Of a stretch of DNA of 54,720 bases, positions 1 through 9,568 are shown piece by piece. Position 1 is the stretch's first letter; every line of letters begins with the position of its first letter. The notes under the pieces were generated by a model. The model had not been told where the DNA came from. It did not search any database and saw only the letters and a program-made list of their open reading frames with translations. This DNA comes from Deltaproteobacteria bacterium. GTDB lineage: Bacteria; Myxococcota_A; Polyangia; Polyangiales; Polyangiaceae. Made by a program: the position numbers and the translations under genes. The stretch covers positions 1 through 54,720 of the forward strand of contig VGRJ01000021.1 in NCBI GenBank assembly GCA_016875405.1. The letters are read 5' to 3'.

Positions 1-127
1 GGCCTTCGGCTCCTCGGCCTTCGGCTCCTCGGCCTTCGGCTCCTCGGCCTTCGGCTCCTCGGCCTTCGGCTCCTCGGCCTTCGGCTCCTCGGCCTTCGGC
101 TCCTCGGCCTTCGGCTCCTCGGCCTTC
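1..127. repeat. 15-bp perfect tandem repeat coding EEPKA
   Basis: Eight perfect copies of GGCCTTCGGCTCCTC fill 1-120, and a partial unit extends to 127. On the minus strand each unit encodes EEPKA in frame with the PilZ protein. The array continues beyond the left edge, so the total copy number is unknown. A unit length divisible by three means copy-number change would alter tail length without a frameshift. Confidence 0.97.
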
Positions 128-552
128 TCCTCGGGCGGCGGCTCGGACGCGGCCGGGGCCGTGGAGGCATCGACCTCGGCGAGGCCTCGATCGTAGTTCG
201 AATCGCCCTCGACCTGGCTGGAGACGAGGCGGTCGATGAGGTCGCGCGACTTGTCGTCGAGCTTGATGAACTTGACGCCCATGCCCGCCGGATCCTCGTC
301 CGACTTCGCGACGTCGCGCTTCCACACGACCCGACCGACGCCGGTGAGGACCGAGGCGTCCGCCGCGATGCGGATCTCGAATTTGAGCAGCGTTCCCGCC
401 GCGAACGGAGACGAGGTCTTGATGAAGATCCCTCCGCGGCTGACGTTGTCGCTGTGGTGCTCGACGAACTCGTCGACGGTCGCGCTCTTATAACGGACCG
501 TCATGCTGAGCACCTTCGCTCGTGGGTGGATGCGCTTGTCTGCGTCGGACAT
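1..552 (-). CDS. PilZ-domain protein (TIGR02266 type) with EEPKA repeat tail, partial
   Basis: Read on the minus strand from the ATG at 552, this frame stays open to the left edge (184 codons, no stop), so the C-terminus lies outside the window. Residues about 5-105 look like the myxobacterial TIGR02266 version of PilZ. Both canonical c-di-GMP motifs are visible: RxxxR (R7-R11, RIHPR) and NxSxxG (NVSRGG, residues 36-41), followed by GIFIKT and, further on, GMGVKF. From about residue 143 the protein is a tandem EEPKA repeat. The likely role is a c-di-GMP-responsive effector in motility, secretion or development; this is family knowledge, and no partner is visible here. A TAACAT box sits 12 nt before the ATG with no Shine-Dalgarno, suggesting a near-leaderless mRNA. 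It is divergent from the L,D-transpeptidase gene. Confidence 0.8.
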   Translation of the reverse strand, partial: MSDADKRIHPRAKVLSMTVRYKSATVDEFVEHHSDNVSRGGIFIKTSSPFAAGTLLKFEIRIAADASVLTGVGRVVWKRDVAKSDEDPAGMGVKFIKLDDKSRDLIDRLVSSQVEGDSNYDRGLAEVDASTAPAASEPPPEEKAEEPKAEEPKAEEPKAEEPKAEEPKAEEPKAEEPKAEEPKA

Positions 553-564
553 GGAAGTGGAGGG

Positions 565-594
565 ATGTTAGCGACATTCTGGGACTGCGAACAA
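565..594 (-). promoter_or_regulatory. Promoter of the PilZ gene
   Basis: On the minus strand TTGTTC (589-594) is followed 18 nt later by TAACAT (565-570). The ATG at 552 begins 12 nt past the -10 box, and no Shine-Dalgarno lies between them. Confidence 0.5.
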
Positions 595-621
595 AGTTTC
601 GCGCGAGGCGAGGACTCGCGA

Positions 622-651
622 TTGGCTGCGCGGGGTTGCCTCTGCTAGAGA
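622..651 (+). promoter_or_regulatory. Promoter of the L,D-transpeptidase gene
   Basis: TTGGCT (622-627) and TAGAGA (646-651) are 18 nt apart. The expected leader of about 30 nt contains GAGGGAG roughly 10 nt before the ATG at 689, so this gene appears to use normal Shine-Dalgarno initiation. Confidence 0.4.
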
Positions 652-688
652 CCTCGGTCCCGCGAGGACGCCGAGGGAGCCATCCAAG

Positions 689-2494
689 ATGGGGAGCAAG
701 GGTTCAGGAATTGCCGGGCCGTCCCGCGCCGCGTGGGCCGCGTACGCGCTCGCGACTCGGTGGCTCGCGCCGCTCCTGCTCGTCGGCGTGAGCGCTGCGC
801 CGCTTGCGTACCTGCTGCCGCGCGCAAGCGCGGTCCAAACGGTCCCCGCGGACTCGACGAGCGCCAGCGCCTCGGCGGCGTCGTCGCTCACGGCGCCCGC
901 CGAAGGCTCGCCGACCTCCACCGCGGACACCGCGACGCCCGCAGCCGATAGGCCGCGCCTCGGGATTTTGGGCTTCGCCACCATCGTCTACGAGAAGCCG
1001 AACGAGTCGTCGCGCCGCGTCGGCTACCTGCGCGCCGGCGCCATCGTTGGCCGCTCTGCCGAGCCGGTCGGCCACGCGGGCTGCAAGGGCGGCTGGTACG
1101 CGATCGAGCCCACGGGGCACGTCTGCGCCGAGAAGGACGCGACCACGGATCTCGAGCACCCGTTGCTGCGCGCCACGAGCAAACGACCTCGCTTGGACAA
1201 GCCCCTGCCCTACCGGTACGGGTTCGTGCGCGCGACCCTGCCCCTCTACCTGAAGGTCCCGACGTCGCAGCAGCAGTTCGACTCGGAGATGGAGCTCGAG
1301 AAGCACCTCGAGTGGTACAAGCAGAACCGCCAGGAGGACGCGGTCACGCTCGGCGCGCAGGACCTCGCGATCGACGCGATGGGGCGGGTCGTCCCGGGCA
1401 AGAAGCTCGGCGAGCTGGGCATCGAGAAGAACAGCACGGAGCTCTCGCTCGGCGAGCTCTTCGGCGGTACCTCCGACGAAGACCCGATCCCGTTCTGGCT
1501 CGAGGGCGTCGCGAGGACGATCCCGAACATCAGCGGCTTTGACGTCCCCGAGTCATCGATCTTCGCGGATCGGGCGCGACGTCACTACGGGCTCTCGTTC
1601 GTCGGCTCGTTCGCGACCGACGAGCACCACCTGCGCCGGCGCTTCGGGATCACGAGCGACCTGCGCCTCGTCCCGACGAGCAAGGTAAAGCCGGACTCGG
1701 GCTCGCCTTGGCACGGGGTCGAGCTCGGCGGCGAGCGAGACCTCCCGCTGGCGTTCGTTCGCACGCGCGGAGTGCAAGCGTTTCGCTTGAAGAACGGCCA
1801 GGCCGAAGCCGATGGAAGCCTCGAGAGACGGAGCGTGCAACGCCTCACGGGCAAGGTCGAGAAGGTCGCCGGCGAGCGCTACTTCGAGCTCGCGTCGGGC
1901 AACTTCGCGCGGGCGAGCGACGTCGGGCTCGCGGTCCCGCCGAGCAAATGGCCGCGCGTCGCCGAGAAGGGCGAGAAGTGGATCGAGATCGACCTCAGCG
2001 AGCAGGTGCTCGTGCTGTGGAACGGGAAGAAGGCCGAGTTCGCGACGCTGGTCTCGACAGGGCGCCCCGCGATCGGCGACCCGAACGAGACGTACTCGAC
2101 CATCCGCGGCAGCTACCGCATCTACGCGAAGCACATCAGCGCGACGATGGACTCGGACGAGGGGATGGGGAAGAAGGCCAACGCCGACAAGGGCCTGAAG
2201 CCCGGCGATGAAGGCTACGTCCCCGCCAAAGGCGACGGCGTCTACGGCGTCACCCTGCGACGCGGGCACGGGCTCTTCACGCTGCGCGACGTGCCGCACA
2301 TCCAGTATTTTCACAAGAACTACGCGCTCCACGGCGCGTACTGGCACGACGTCTTCGGGGTCGCGCGGAGCCACGGCTGCATCAACCTTGCGCCTGCCGA
2401 CTCGCTCCGCGTGTTCCAGTGGACGGCGCCGCACGTACCCGAGGGCTGGCACGGCGTCCGCGAGGAGGGCACGACGGTGATCGTGCACAAGTGA
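689..2494 (+). CDS. L,D-transpeptidase (YkuD domain)
   Basis: This 601-residue envelope protein has an N-terminal membrane or signal segment (about residues 24-45), a low-complexity Ala/Ser/Thr linker, a middle region with an SH3-like stretch (about 90-150), and a C-terminal YkuD domain (about 430-595). The catalytic signature is clear: HGAYWHD followed by SHGCINL, with the nucleophile Cys at about residue 564. YkuD enzymes form 3-3 peptidoglycan crosslinks or attach proteins to peptidoglycan in the periplasm. At 601 residues it is longer than simple L,D-transpeptidases; the extra middle part resembles the large myxobacterial and deltaproteobacterial versions. GAGGGAG supports the ATG at 689. 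The thiO-like gene starts 3 nt after its stop, suggesting cotranscription. Confidence 0.88.
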   Translation: MGSKGSGIAGPSRAAWAAYALATRWLAPLLLVGVSAAPLAYLLPRASAVQTVPADSTSASASAASSLTAPAEGSPTSTADTATPAADRPRLGILGFATIVYEKPNESSRRVGYLRAGAIVGRSAEPVGHAGCKGGWYAIEPTGHVCAEKDATTDLEHPLLRATSKRPRLDKPLPYRYGFVRATLPLYLKVPTSQQQFDSEMELEKHLEWYKQNRQEDAVTLGAQDLAIDAMGRVVPGKKLGELGIEKNSTELSLGELFGGTSDEDPIPFWLEGVARTIPNISGFDVPESSIFADRARRHYGLSFVGSFATDEHHLRRRFGITSDLRLVPTSKVKPDSGSPWHGVELGGERDLPLAFVRTRGVQAFRLKNGQAEADGSLERRSVQRLTGKVEKVAGERYFELASGNFARASDVGLAVPPSKWPRVAEKGEKWIEIDLSEQVLVLWNGKKAEFATLVSTGRPAIGDPNETYSTIRGSYRIYAKHISATMDSDEGMGKKANADKGLKPGDEGYVPAKGDGVYGVTLRRGHGLFTLRDVPHIQYFHKNYALHGAYWHDVFGVARSHGCINLAPADSLRVFQWTAPHVPEGWHGVREEGTTVIVHK

Positions 2495-2497
2495 GCG

Positions 2498-3589
2498 ATG
2501 CGTGATGTCGCGGTCGTCGGAGGTGGAGTCGTCGGTCTCGCGAGCGCCCTCGCCCTCGCGCGACGCGGGCTCTCGGTCACGGTGCTCGAGCGCGATCCTG
2601 GCGCGACCCGAGCGGCCTCCCGCGCCGCAGCCGGGATGCTCTCGGCGCAGCTCGAGCGCCATCCCTCGAGCGCGATGGCCGAGCTGTGCCTCGCCGGGCG
2701 CGAGCGGCATCGCGCGTTCCTCGACGAGCTCACGAGCGCGACGGGGCGCGACCTCGATCATCGTGAGGTCGGGGCGCTGCGGGTCGCGACGGACGACGCG
2801 AGCGAGGCCGAGTTGCACGCGCTCGTGGGCGAACAACGGGCGCGGGGCTGGGACGCGCAGCTCCTCACGAACGACGAGGCGCGGCGACTCGAGCCAGGCC
2901 TCGGCGACGTGCGCGTCGCAGGCTGGTTTCCGGGCGAGCGGGTCGTCGATCCGCCGCGGCTCGTCGACGCCCTCGTCGAGGCGTGCGCGGCACGAGGGGT
3001 CGAGCTTCGCGACGGTCACGCGGTGGTTCGGCTCGAGCATGGCGCCGAGGGGGTCCGCGCGCATCTTGACACCGATCAACTCATTGGGGCGAGGCACTTG
3101 GTGCTGACGGCCGGCGCCTGGTCCGGCGTGCTCGAGGGCGCCGAGCTCGCGGGCCTCATCCGCCCGATCCGCGGCCAAATGCTCGAGATGCGCTCCCCGA
3201 CCGTCCCGACGCGCCTCCTCGAGGGGCGGGGCGGTTATCTCTCGCCACGGAGCGACGGTCGGGTGCTGGCGGGCTCGACGCTCGAGGACGTCGGCTTCGA
3301 GCAGGCGACGACCGAGGAGGCGCGACGCGCGCTCTACGAGGCCTCGGTCGCGCTCTTCCCTGCGCTCGCGAGCGCCGAGGTCTCCTCCCATTGGAGCGGC
3401 TTCCGCTCGCGGAGCCCCGACCATCTCCCGCTCCTCGGCGTGACCGCGGCCGGGCTGGTGGTGGCGACCGGGCACTACCGAAACGGCATCGTCCTCTCCG
3501 CCATCACCGCGGACATCGTCGTTGCGCTCGTCTTGGGAGAGCCGCCGCCGGTCGACCTCGCGCCGTTTGCGCCGACGCGCTTCGCGTGA
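2498..3589 (+). CDS. thiO: Glycine oxidase ThiO-like FAD-dependent amine oxidase
   Basis: This 363-residue DAO-family flavoenzyme opens with the FAD-binding GGGVVGLASALAL motif (residues 8-20) and ends with the ThiO-type segment GHYRNGIVLSAIT. ThiO oxidises glycine to iminoacetate (dehydroglycine), which feeds the thiazole half of thiamine in aerobic bacteria. No other thiamine gene is nearby. The gene follows the L,D-transpeptidase by 3 nt and precedes an SDR-like gene and purMN, so its annotation as ThiO rests on sequence resemblance alone. A related amino-acid oxidase or dehydrogenase specificity remains possible. Confidence 0.78.
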   Translation: MRDVAVVGGGVVGLASALALARRGLSVTVLERDPGATRAASRAAAGMLSAQLERHPSSAMAELCLAGRERHRAFLDELTSATGRDLDHREVGALRVATDDASEAELHALVGEQRARGWDAQLLTNDEARRLEPGLGDVRVAGWFPGERVVDPPRLVDALVEACAARGVELRDGHAVVRLEHGAEGVRAHLDTDQLIGARHLVLTAGAWSGVLEGAELAGLIRPIRGQMLEMRSPTVPTRLLEGRGGYLSPRSDGRVLAGSTLEDVGFEQATTEEARRALYEASVALFPALASAEVSSHWSGFRSRSPDHLPLLGVTAAGLVVATGHYRNGIVLSAITADIVVALVLGEPPPVDLAPFAPTRFA

Positions 3590-3635
3590 GCGCTCGCCCT
3601 TGACGTACGGCGAGGGCGGGCCGATCCCGTCGCGG

Positions 3636-4322
3636 GTGAGCGACGCGAAGCCCTCCCTCCTGCTCCTCGGCTCGACCGGCCTCGTGGGGGCTGCGTTCGC
3701 GCGCCTGGCGGTCGCGAGCGGTCGCTACGGCACCGTGCGCGCGCTCGTACGACGCCCGTCCGCGCCAACCCCGCAGGGGCTCGAGGAGCACGTCGTCGAC
3801 CTCGAAGGGCTGCTCGAACCGTCGTCGCCGCTCGCCCGGCAGTTCGAGGTCGAGCACGTCTTCTGCTGCCTCGGGACCACGATCAAGGTCGCCGGCACGA
3901 AGGAGCGCTTCCGCCGGGTCGATTACGAGTACCCGCTCGCCGCCGCCAAGCTCGCGCTCGCCGCCGGCGCCCGCCGTTATGTGGTGGTCACCGCCGTCGG
4001 CGCCGATGCCGCGAGCCCGATCTTCTACAACCACGTGAAGGGCGAGCTCGAGGCCGCGCTGCGAGAGCTCGCCTTCCCCGAAGGCGTCGTCGTCCTTCAC
4101 CCGTCGCTCCTCCTCGGCGACCGTCGTGAACAGCGCACGGGCGAGGCCATCGCCTCGGTGTTGATGCGGGCGACGCGGCCACTCTTCGCGGGCCCGCTCG
4201 AGCGCTACCGGGCGATCCGCGACGAGGAGGTGGCCCGCGCGATGCTGAACGCCGCCTTCGAGCCCAACGCCGGGACGCGCGTCCTCGAGGGGCGCGACCT
4301 CTTTCGCCTCGCGACGCGCTGA
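3636..4322 (+). CDS. NAD(P)-binding atypical SDR / TIP30-like oxidoreductase
   Basis: The likely start is the GTG at 3636 (228 residues), because the Rossmann strand begins only about seven residues later and the upstream in-frame stretch is Arg-rich with no domain. The dinucleotide motif GSTGLVG sits near the N-terminus. CCLGTT, VTAVGAD and YNHVKGELE follow, the last carrying the YxxxK pair of extended or atypical SDRs. The overall pattern resembles the HTATIP2/TIP30-like branch of NAD(P)-binding proteins, whose bacterial substrates are mostly unknown. A TTG at 3600 is an alternative start. The gene lies 46 nt after thiO and 70 nt before purM. No substrate can be assigned. Confidence 0.7.
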   Translation: MSDAKPSLLLLGSTGLVGAAFARLAVASGRYGTVRALVRRPSAPTPQGLEEHVVDLEGLLEPSSPLARQFEVEHVFCCLGTTIKVAGTKERFRRVDYEYPLAAAKLALAAGARRYVVVTAVGADAASPIFYNHVKGELEAALRELAFPEGVVVLHPSLLLGDRREQRTGEAIASVLMRATRPLFAGPLERYRAIRDEEVARAMLNAAFEPNAGTRVLEGRDLFRLATR

Positions 4323-4392
4323 CGACGGGGCGCGGACGCGCCGTCGAGTCTCGACTTGCCGCGACCGAGGCCGCGTGGCACGCGGGACGTCG

Positions 4393-5427
4393 ATGGCGAT
4401 CACCTACCGCGAGGCCGGCGTGGACATCGACGCCGGTGAAGAGCTCGTCCGCCGCATCGGCCCGCTCGCCCGTGCGACCCGCATCCCGGAGGTGCTCGCC
4501 GACGTCGGCGGCTTCGCGGGGCTGTGCCGACTGCCGGGCGGCATGCAGGAGCCGGTCCTCGTCAGCGGGACCGACGGGGTCGGCACGAAGCTCGAGGTCG
4601 CCTTCGCGACCGGCGTCCACGACACGATCGGCATCGACCTCGTCGCGATGTGCGTGAACGACGTCGTGACGACCGGCGCGCGGCCGCTCTTTTTTCTCGA
4701 CTACTTCGCGGCAGGGAGGCTCGAGGTCGACGTCGCCGAGGCGGTGATCCGCGGCATCGCTCGAGGCTGCAAAGACGCTGGGTGCGCGCTCCTCGGCGGC
4801 GAGACCGCCGAGCTCCCGGGGATGTACGAGCCCGGCAAGTACGACCTCGCCGGCTTCGCGGTCGGCGTCGTCGAGCGGGCCTCGATCCTCGATGGCAGCC
4901 GCGTGCGCGAGGGCGACGTCCTCGTCGGCGTGGCGTCGAGCGGCCTCCACTCGAACGGCTACTCGCTCGCGCGGCGCGTCTTGATCGATGTCATGAAGCT
5001 CGACTACGCCTCCCACCTGGCCGAGTTCGGCTGCACGCTGGGCGAGGCGCTCCTTCGCCCGACGCGGATCTACGCGCGCGCCGTCGAGGCCTTGTCGGCC
5101 AAGCTCGGCGACCGCCTTCACGCCCTCGCGCACATCACCGGCGGGGGTCTCGTGGACAACGTCCCGCGCGTCGTCCCGAGCGGCCTCGCTCCGCGGCTCG
5201 AGCTCGCGAGCTACGAGCGCCCGCGGCTCTTCGACCTCATCGCGTCGGGCGGCCCCGTCGAAGAGGCCGAGCTGCGACGCACCTTCAACCTCGGCGTCGG
5301 TCTCGTCGTCGCCGTGCCTCGGGAGGCGGCGGGCGAGGCCCTCGACGCGCTCGCCGCTGCCGGCGAGAGCGCGTGGCTCCTCGGCGACGTCGTGGCATCG
5401 ACGAGCGGGGAGACGCTGTTTACGTGA
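4393..5427 (+). CDS. purM: Phosphoribosylformylglycinamidine cyclo-ligase (AIR synthetase)
   Basis: This 344-residue protein is the normal PurM length when started at the ATG 4393 (MAITYREAGVDIDAG). A GTG at 4375 would add six residues. Diagnostic stretches are VSGTDGVGTKL, the PurM/AIRS-family LLGGETAELPGMY, and the C-terminal HITGGG. It catalyses ATP-dependent ring closure of FGAM to AIR, the fifth step of purine synthesis, in the cytoplasm. purN follows after 52 nt, the common purM-purN arrangement, although other pur genes are not in the window. Confidence 0.96.
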   Translation: MAITYREAGVDIDAGEELVRRIGPLARATRIPEVLADVGGFAGLCRLPGGMQEPVLVSGTDGVGTKLEVAFATGVHDTIGIDLVAMCVNDVVTTGARPLFFLDYFAAGRLEVDVAEAVIRGIARGCKDAGCALLGGETAELPGMYEPGKYDLAGFAVGVVERASILDGSRVREGDVLVGVASSGLHSNGYSLARRVLIDVMKLDYASHLAEFGCTLGEALLRPTRIYARAVEALSAKLGDRLHALAHITGGGLVDNVPRVVPSGLAPRLELASYERPRLFDLIASGGPVEEAELRRTFNLGVGLVVAVPREAAGEALDALAAAGESAWLLGDVVASTSGETLFT

Positions 5428-5458
5428 GCACGCGACGAGGGCAACGGCACGCGACGAG
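5428..5458. repeat. 12-bp direct repeat between purM and purN
   Basis: GCACGCGACGAG occurs at 5428-5439 and again at 5447-5458, so the repeats are 19 bp apart start to start. They fill most of the 52-bp purM-purN gap. A role in expression is not shown; G+C-rich DNA yields some repeats of this size by chance. Confidence 0.6.
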
Positions 5459-5479
5459 CGGTGTCGCGCGAGCGGCGCG

Positions 5480-6124
5480 ATGACCCTCGAGCTCGGCGTC
5501 CTTCTCTCGGGGCGTGGGTCAAACCTCCAGTCGATCCTCGACGCGATCGCGTGCGGGGCGCTCGACGCGCGCGTGCGGCTCGTGGTCTCGAACCGCGCCG
5601 AGGCCCAAGGCCTCGAGCGGGCGCGCAAGGCCGGAATCCCAAGCCTGTTTCTCGATCATCGCGGCTACCCGGATCGTTCGGCTTACGAGCGCGAGCTCGT
5701 TCAGCGACTCGGCGCGGCCGGCGTCGAGTGGGTCGTGCTCGCCGGCTTCATGCGCATCGTCACCCGCGAGCTCCTCGGCGCGTTTCCCGAGCGCGTGGTG
5801 AACATCCACCCGTCGCTCCTGCCAGCGTTTCCTGGGCTCGACGCGCAGGCGCAGGCGCTCGCCTACGGCGTCGCGATGACCGGCTGCACCGTGCACCTCG
5901 TCGATGAGGGCGTCGACCACGGCCCCATCCTCGCCCAGGCCTCGCTCGCGGTAGAGCCCGAGGACACCCGCGAGACGTTGAGCGCACGATTGCTCGACCG
6001 TGAGCACGCGCTGCTCGTCGCGACCTTGCAGCGTATCGCCGAGGGCGACCTCACCGTGAGCCCACCAGCCGATGCCGGCGGACGACCTAGGGTCTCGTGG
6101 CGGGGCGGACCTCCGCGCGCGTGA
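5480..6124 (+). CDS. purN: Phosphoribosylglycinamide formyltransferase
   Basis: This 214-residue protein has the PurN/GART fold signatures: LLSGRGSNLQ at the N-terminus for GAR binding, GFMRI, the folate-site motif NIHPSLLPAFPG with the catalytic Asn-His, and HLVDEGVDHGPI with the conserved Asp. It transfers a formyl group from 10-formyl-THF to GAR, the third step of purine synthesis. It is the last gene of the run. The convergent fumarase gene ends only 7 bp beyond its stop. Confidence 0.95.
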   Translation: MTLELGVLLSGRGSNLQSILDAIACGALDARVRLVVSNRAEAQGLERARKAGIPSLFLDHRGYPDRSAYERELVQRLGAAGVEWVVLAGFMRIVTRELLGAFPERVVNIHPSLLPAFPGLDAQAQALAYGVAMTGCTVHLVDEGVDHGPILAQASLAVEPEDTRETLSARLLDREHALLVATLQRIAEGDLTVSPPADAGGRPRVSWRGGPPRA

Positions 6125-6131
6125 GCTCGGG

Positions 6132-7772
<1,641 letters not shown>

Positions 7773-7820
7773 GGCCGAGGCCTACAACACTTCGCGCGCG
7801 GCTTCATCGCGCGCGCGAGG

Positions 7821-7834
7821 CGACCTCGAGGTCG
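7821..7834. promoter_or_regulatory. 14-bp palindrome in the fumA/FAD-gene divergent region
   Basis: CGACCTCGAGGTCG is a perfect inverted repeat, 49 bp upstream of the fumA start and 58 bp upstream of the flavoprotein start. Its position between two divergent genes fits an operator, but palindromes of this length are not rare in G+C-rich DNA. Confidence 0.3.
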
Positions 7835-7892
7835 ACGGCGATCGGTGGCTACGCTCCACGCCTCCGCGTGATACGACCCTCGGAGCGTCGCC

Positions 7893-9464
7893 ATGCCCTC
7901 GAAGTACTACGACGTGGTCGTCATCGGACGCTCGCTCGGCGCCCTCGTTGCCGCCGCGTTGCTCGCGCGGCGCGACTACACCGTGCTCGTCGTCGGTCAG
8001 GGCCGTCCGGGCGCGAACTACGACGTCGACGGGCGCGCGCTACGTCGGCGCGTCTCGACGATGCTCGCCGGCACGTCGCCGACCTGGGCACGGGTCATGC
8101 GCGAGCTCGCCCACACGCAGACCTGGCGCCGCCGCGCGGTAACCCCCGATCCTCCGCTCCAGGTGCTCGGCTCGACGCAGGCACCGTACGGAAGCGATGC
8201 CAGAGGCCGCCGCCCGCTGCGGCTCGAGATCTCGACGGACGCCGAGCGCTTCGCGCGCGAGGTCGACCGCGAGGTGCCCGAGGTACGACGGCTCGTCGCC
8301 GAGCTCTACGGCGAGCTCCTGCGGGTCACCGAGGCTGCCGACGCGAGCTTCGAGGCCGACGCGATGTGGCCTCCCGGGACATTCTTCGAGCGACGCGAGA
8401 CGAACAAGCTCGTCGCCAAGCTGCCGTTCGCGCGCTCCGAAATGCACGTCGACCTGCTCGGGGAGTTCCCGCGCGACCACGTCTATCGACGGGTCGTCGG
8501 AGAGTCGGTGCGCTTCGCGACGGATCTCGCGCAGCCGCTGCCGGCCTTCGCGATGGCGCGGCTCCATGGCGCGTGGGCCCGCGGCCTCACGGCGCTCGAG
8601 GGAGGCGAACACGAGCTCGAAGAGCTGTTGCTCGAGCGGGTCGTCGCGAACGGGGGCGAGCTCGCGCTCGACGAGCGCGCGACGCACCTCGAGGTGAAGG
8701 GCGGCACTGTCGCGAGCGTCGTCCTCGACGGCATCCCCGGCGGCTTCGGCGCGGGGTTCGTCGTGACCGACCTCATCGGAGAGGCCGTCGCCAACCTGAG
8801 CGGCGGGGTCGGGATCACCGATCATGCGCACCGCGACTGGCCACGCGTCACGCCTTCGAAGGGGCGCTTCGTGACCTCAATCGTGGCGCGCTCCGCGGGT
8901 GTCCCCACCGCGCTCGGGCGAGAAGTCGTTCTGCTCGGCGACGAGCGACGGAGCGGCGTCGAGGGGCGCTCGCTTCACCTCGAGCGATGCGGCGCCGCGA
9001 AGGAGGGCGAGCAGCTCTTCGCGGTCGAGATGCTCCTCGACGAGCGGGACGGGGCGGTCCTCTACGACGCTCGGCGAGCGATCGTCGAGCGGCTCTGCCG
9101 CGAGCTCCCGTTCTTCGCGCAGCACCTCGTCCTCGTCGACTCCGTGCACGACGGGCTACCGCTCTGGCGCTACGTCGACGGGATCCGCGTCGAGGTCGAG
9201 CGGGTCGATGCTCGGTTGTCGGTGCGCGCCGAGCCGATGGAGCGGCAGCTCGAGGTCGATCCCCCTGGATTTCTCGGGCTCGGAGGTGAGCCCGTGCGGG
9301 GCCCGATCGAGCGGACGCTGCTGTGCGGCGCGAGCGTCCTGCCAGGGCTCGGGCGCGAGGGGCGCCTGCTCGCAGCGCTGAGCGCGGTGCGGCTCGTGAC
9401 GAAGAGCGACCGTCGGAAGACCCGCTTCCGACGAGAGATGTGGACGAAGCTCGAGATCGAGTAG
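7893..9464 (+). CDS. FAD/NAD(P)-dependent oxidoreductase, phytoene-desaturase-like
   Basis: This 523-residue protein starts with a beta-alpha-beta dinucleotide fold, VVVIGRSLGALVAAALLARR, where the usual GxGxxG is replaced by GRSLGA. The C-terminus has VLPGLGREGRLLAAL, which matches the second FAD-contact region of phytoene dehydrogenase/amine-oxidase-like flavoproteins. The middle is poorly recognisable and rich in acidic and Arg residues. GGAG about 8 nt before the ATG supports the start. No carotenoid or lipid gene is adjacent, and it is divergent from fumA. The substrate is unknown; the loss of the first Gly of the motif makes FAD use likely but not certain. Confidence 0.65.
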   Translation: MPSKYYDVVVIGRSLGALVAAALLARRDYTVLVVGQGRPGANYDVDGRALRRRVSTMLAGTSPTWARVMRELAHTQTWRRRAVTPDPPLQVLGSTQAPYGSDARGRRPLRLEISTDAERFAREVDREVPEVRRLVAELYGELLRVTEAADASFEADAMWPPGTFFERRETNKLVAKLPFARSEMHVDLLGEFPRDHVYRRVVGESVRFATDLAQPLPAFAMARLHGAWARGLTALEGGEHELEELLLERVVANGGELALDERATHLEVKGGTVASVVLDGIPGGFGAGFVVTDLIGEAVANLSGGVGITDHAHRDWPRVTPSKGRFVTSIVARSAGVPTALGREVVLLGDERRSGVEGRSLHLERCGAAKEGEQLFAVEMLLDERDGAVLYDARRAIVERLCRELPFFAQHLVLVDSVHDGLPLWRYVDGIRVEVERVDARLSVRAEPMERQLEVDPPGFLGLGGEPVRGPIERTLLCGASVLPGLGREGRLLAALSAVRLVTKSDRRKTRFRREMWTKLEIE

Positions 9465-9531
9465 TCCCTCTCGCGCGCGGGTGACGGCGCCCGACGTCGC
9501 GAGGTGACGTCGCATCATTTCTCGCAGCTCG

Positions 9532-9561
9532 TTGCCTCGATGGTTGCACCGCGATTACGGT
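9532..9561 (+). promoter_or_regulatory. Promoter of the PEGA protein gene
   Basis: TTGCCT (9532-9537) and TACGGT (9556-9561) are 18 nt apart. The ATG at 9569 follows the -10 box by 7 nt, which puts the expected transcription start at the start codon. This favours ATG 9569 over the upstream GTG 9560, which overlaps the box. Confidence 0.5.
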
Positions 9562-9568
9562 GTCGGTC

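Noticed and set aside
1-127. Possible CRISPR or satellite array
   Set aside because: Contiguous 15-bp units with no spacers, in frame in a coding sequence.
1553-3475. Long open frame (640 codons) on the minus strand opposite the L,D-transpeptidase and thiO
   Set aside because: Arg/Ala/Pro-rich with no domain; antisense to two well-supported genes. High G+C leaves such frames open by chance.
3988-5628. 546-codon minus-strand frame opposite purM
   Set aside because: Shadow of purM and its neighbours; Arg-rich with no domain.
7872-7877. TACGAC as a leaderless -10 box for the flavoprotein at 7893
   Set aside because: The gap is 15 nt, a GGAG Shine-Dalgarno is present and no -35 is seen.
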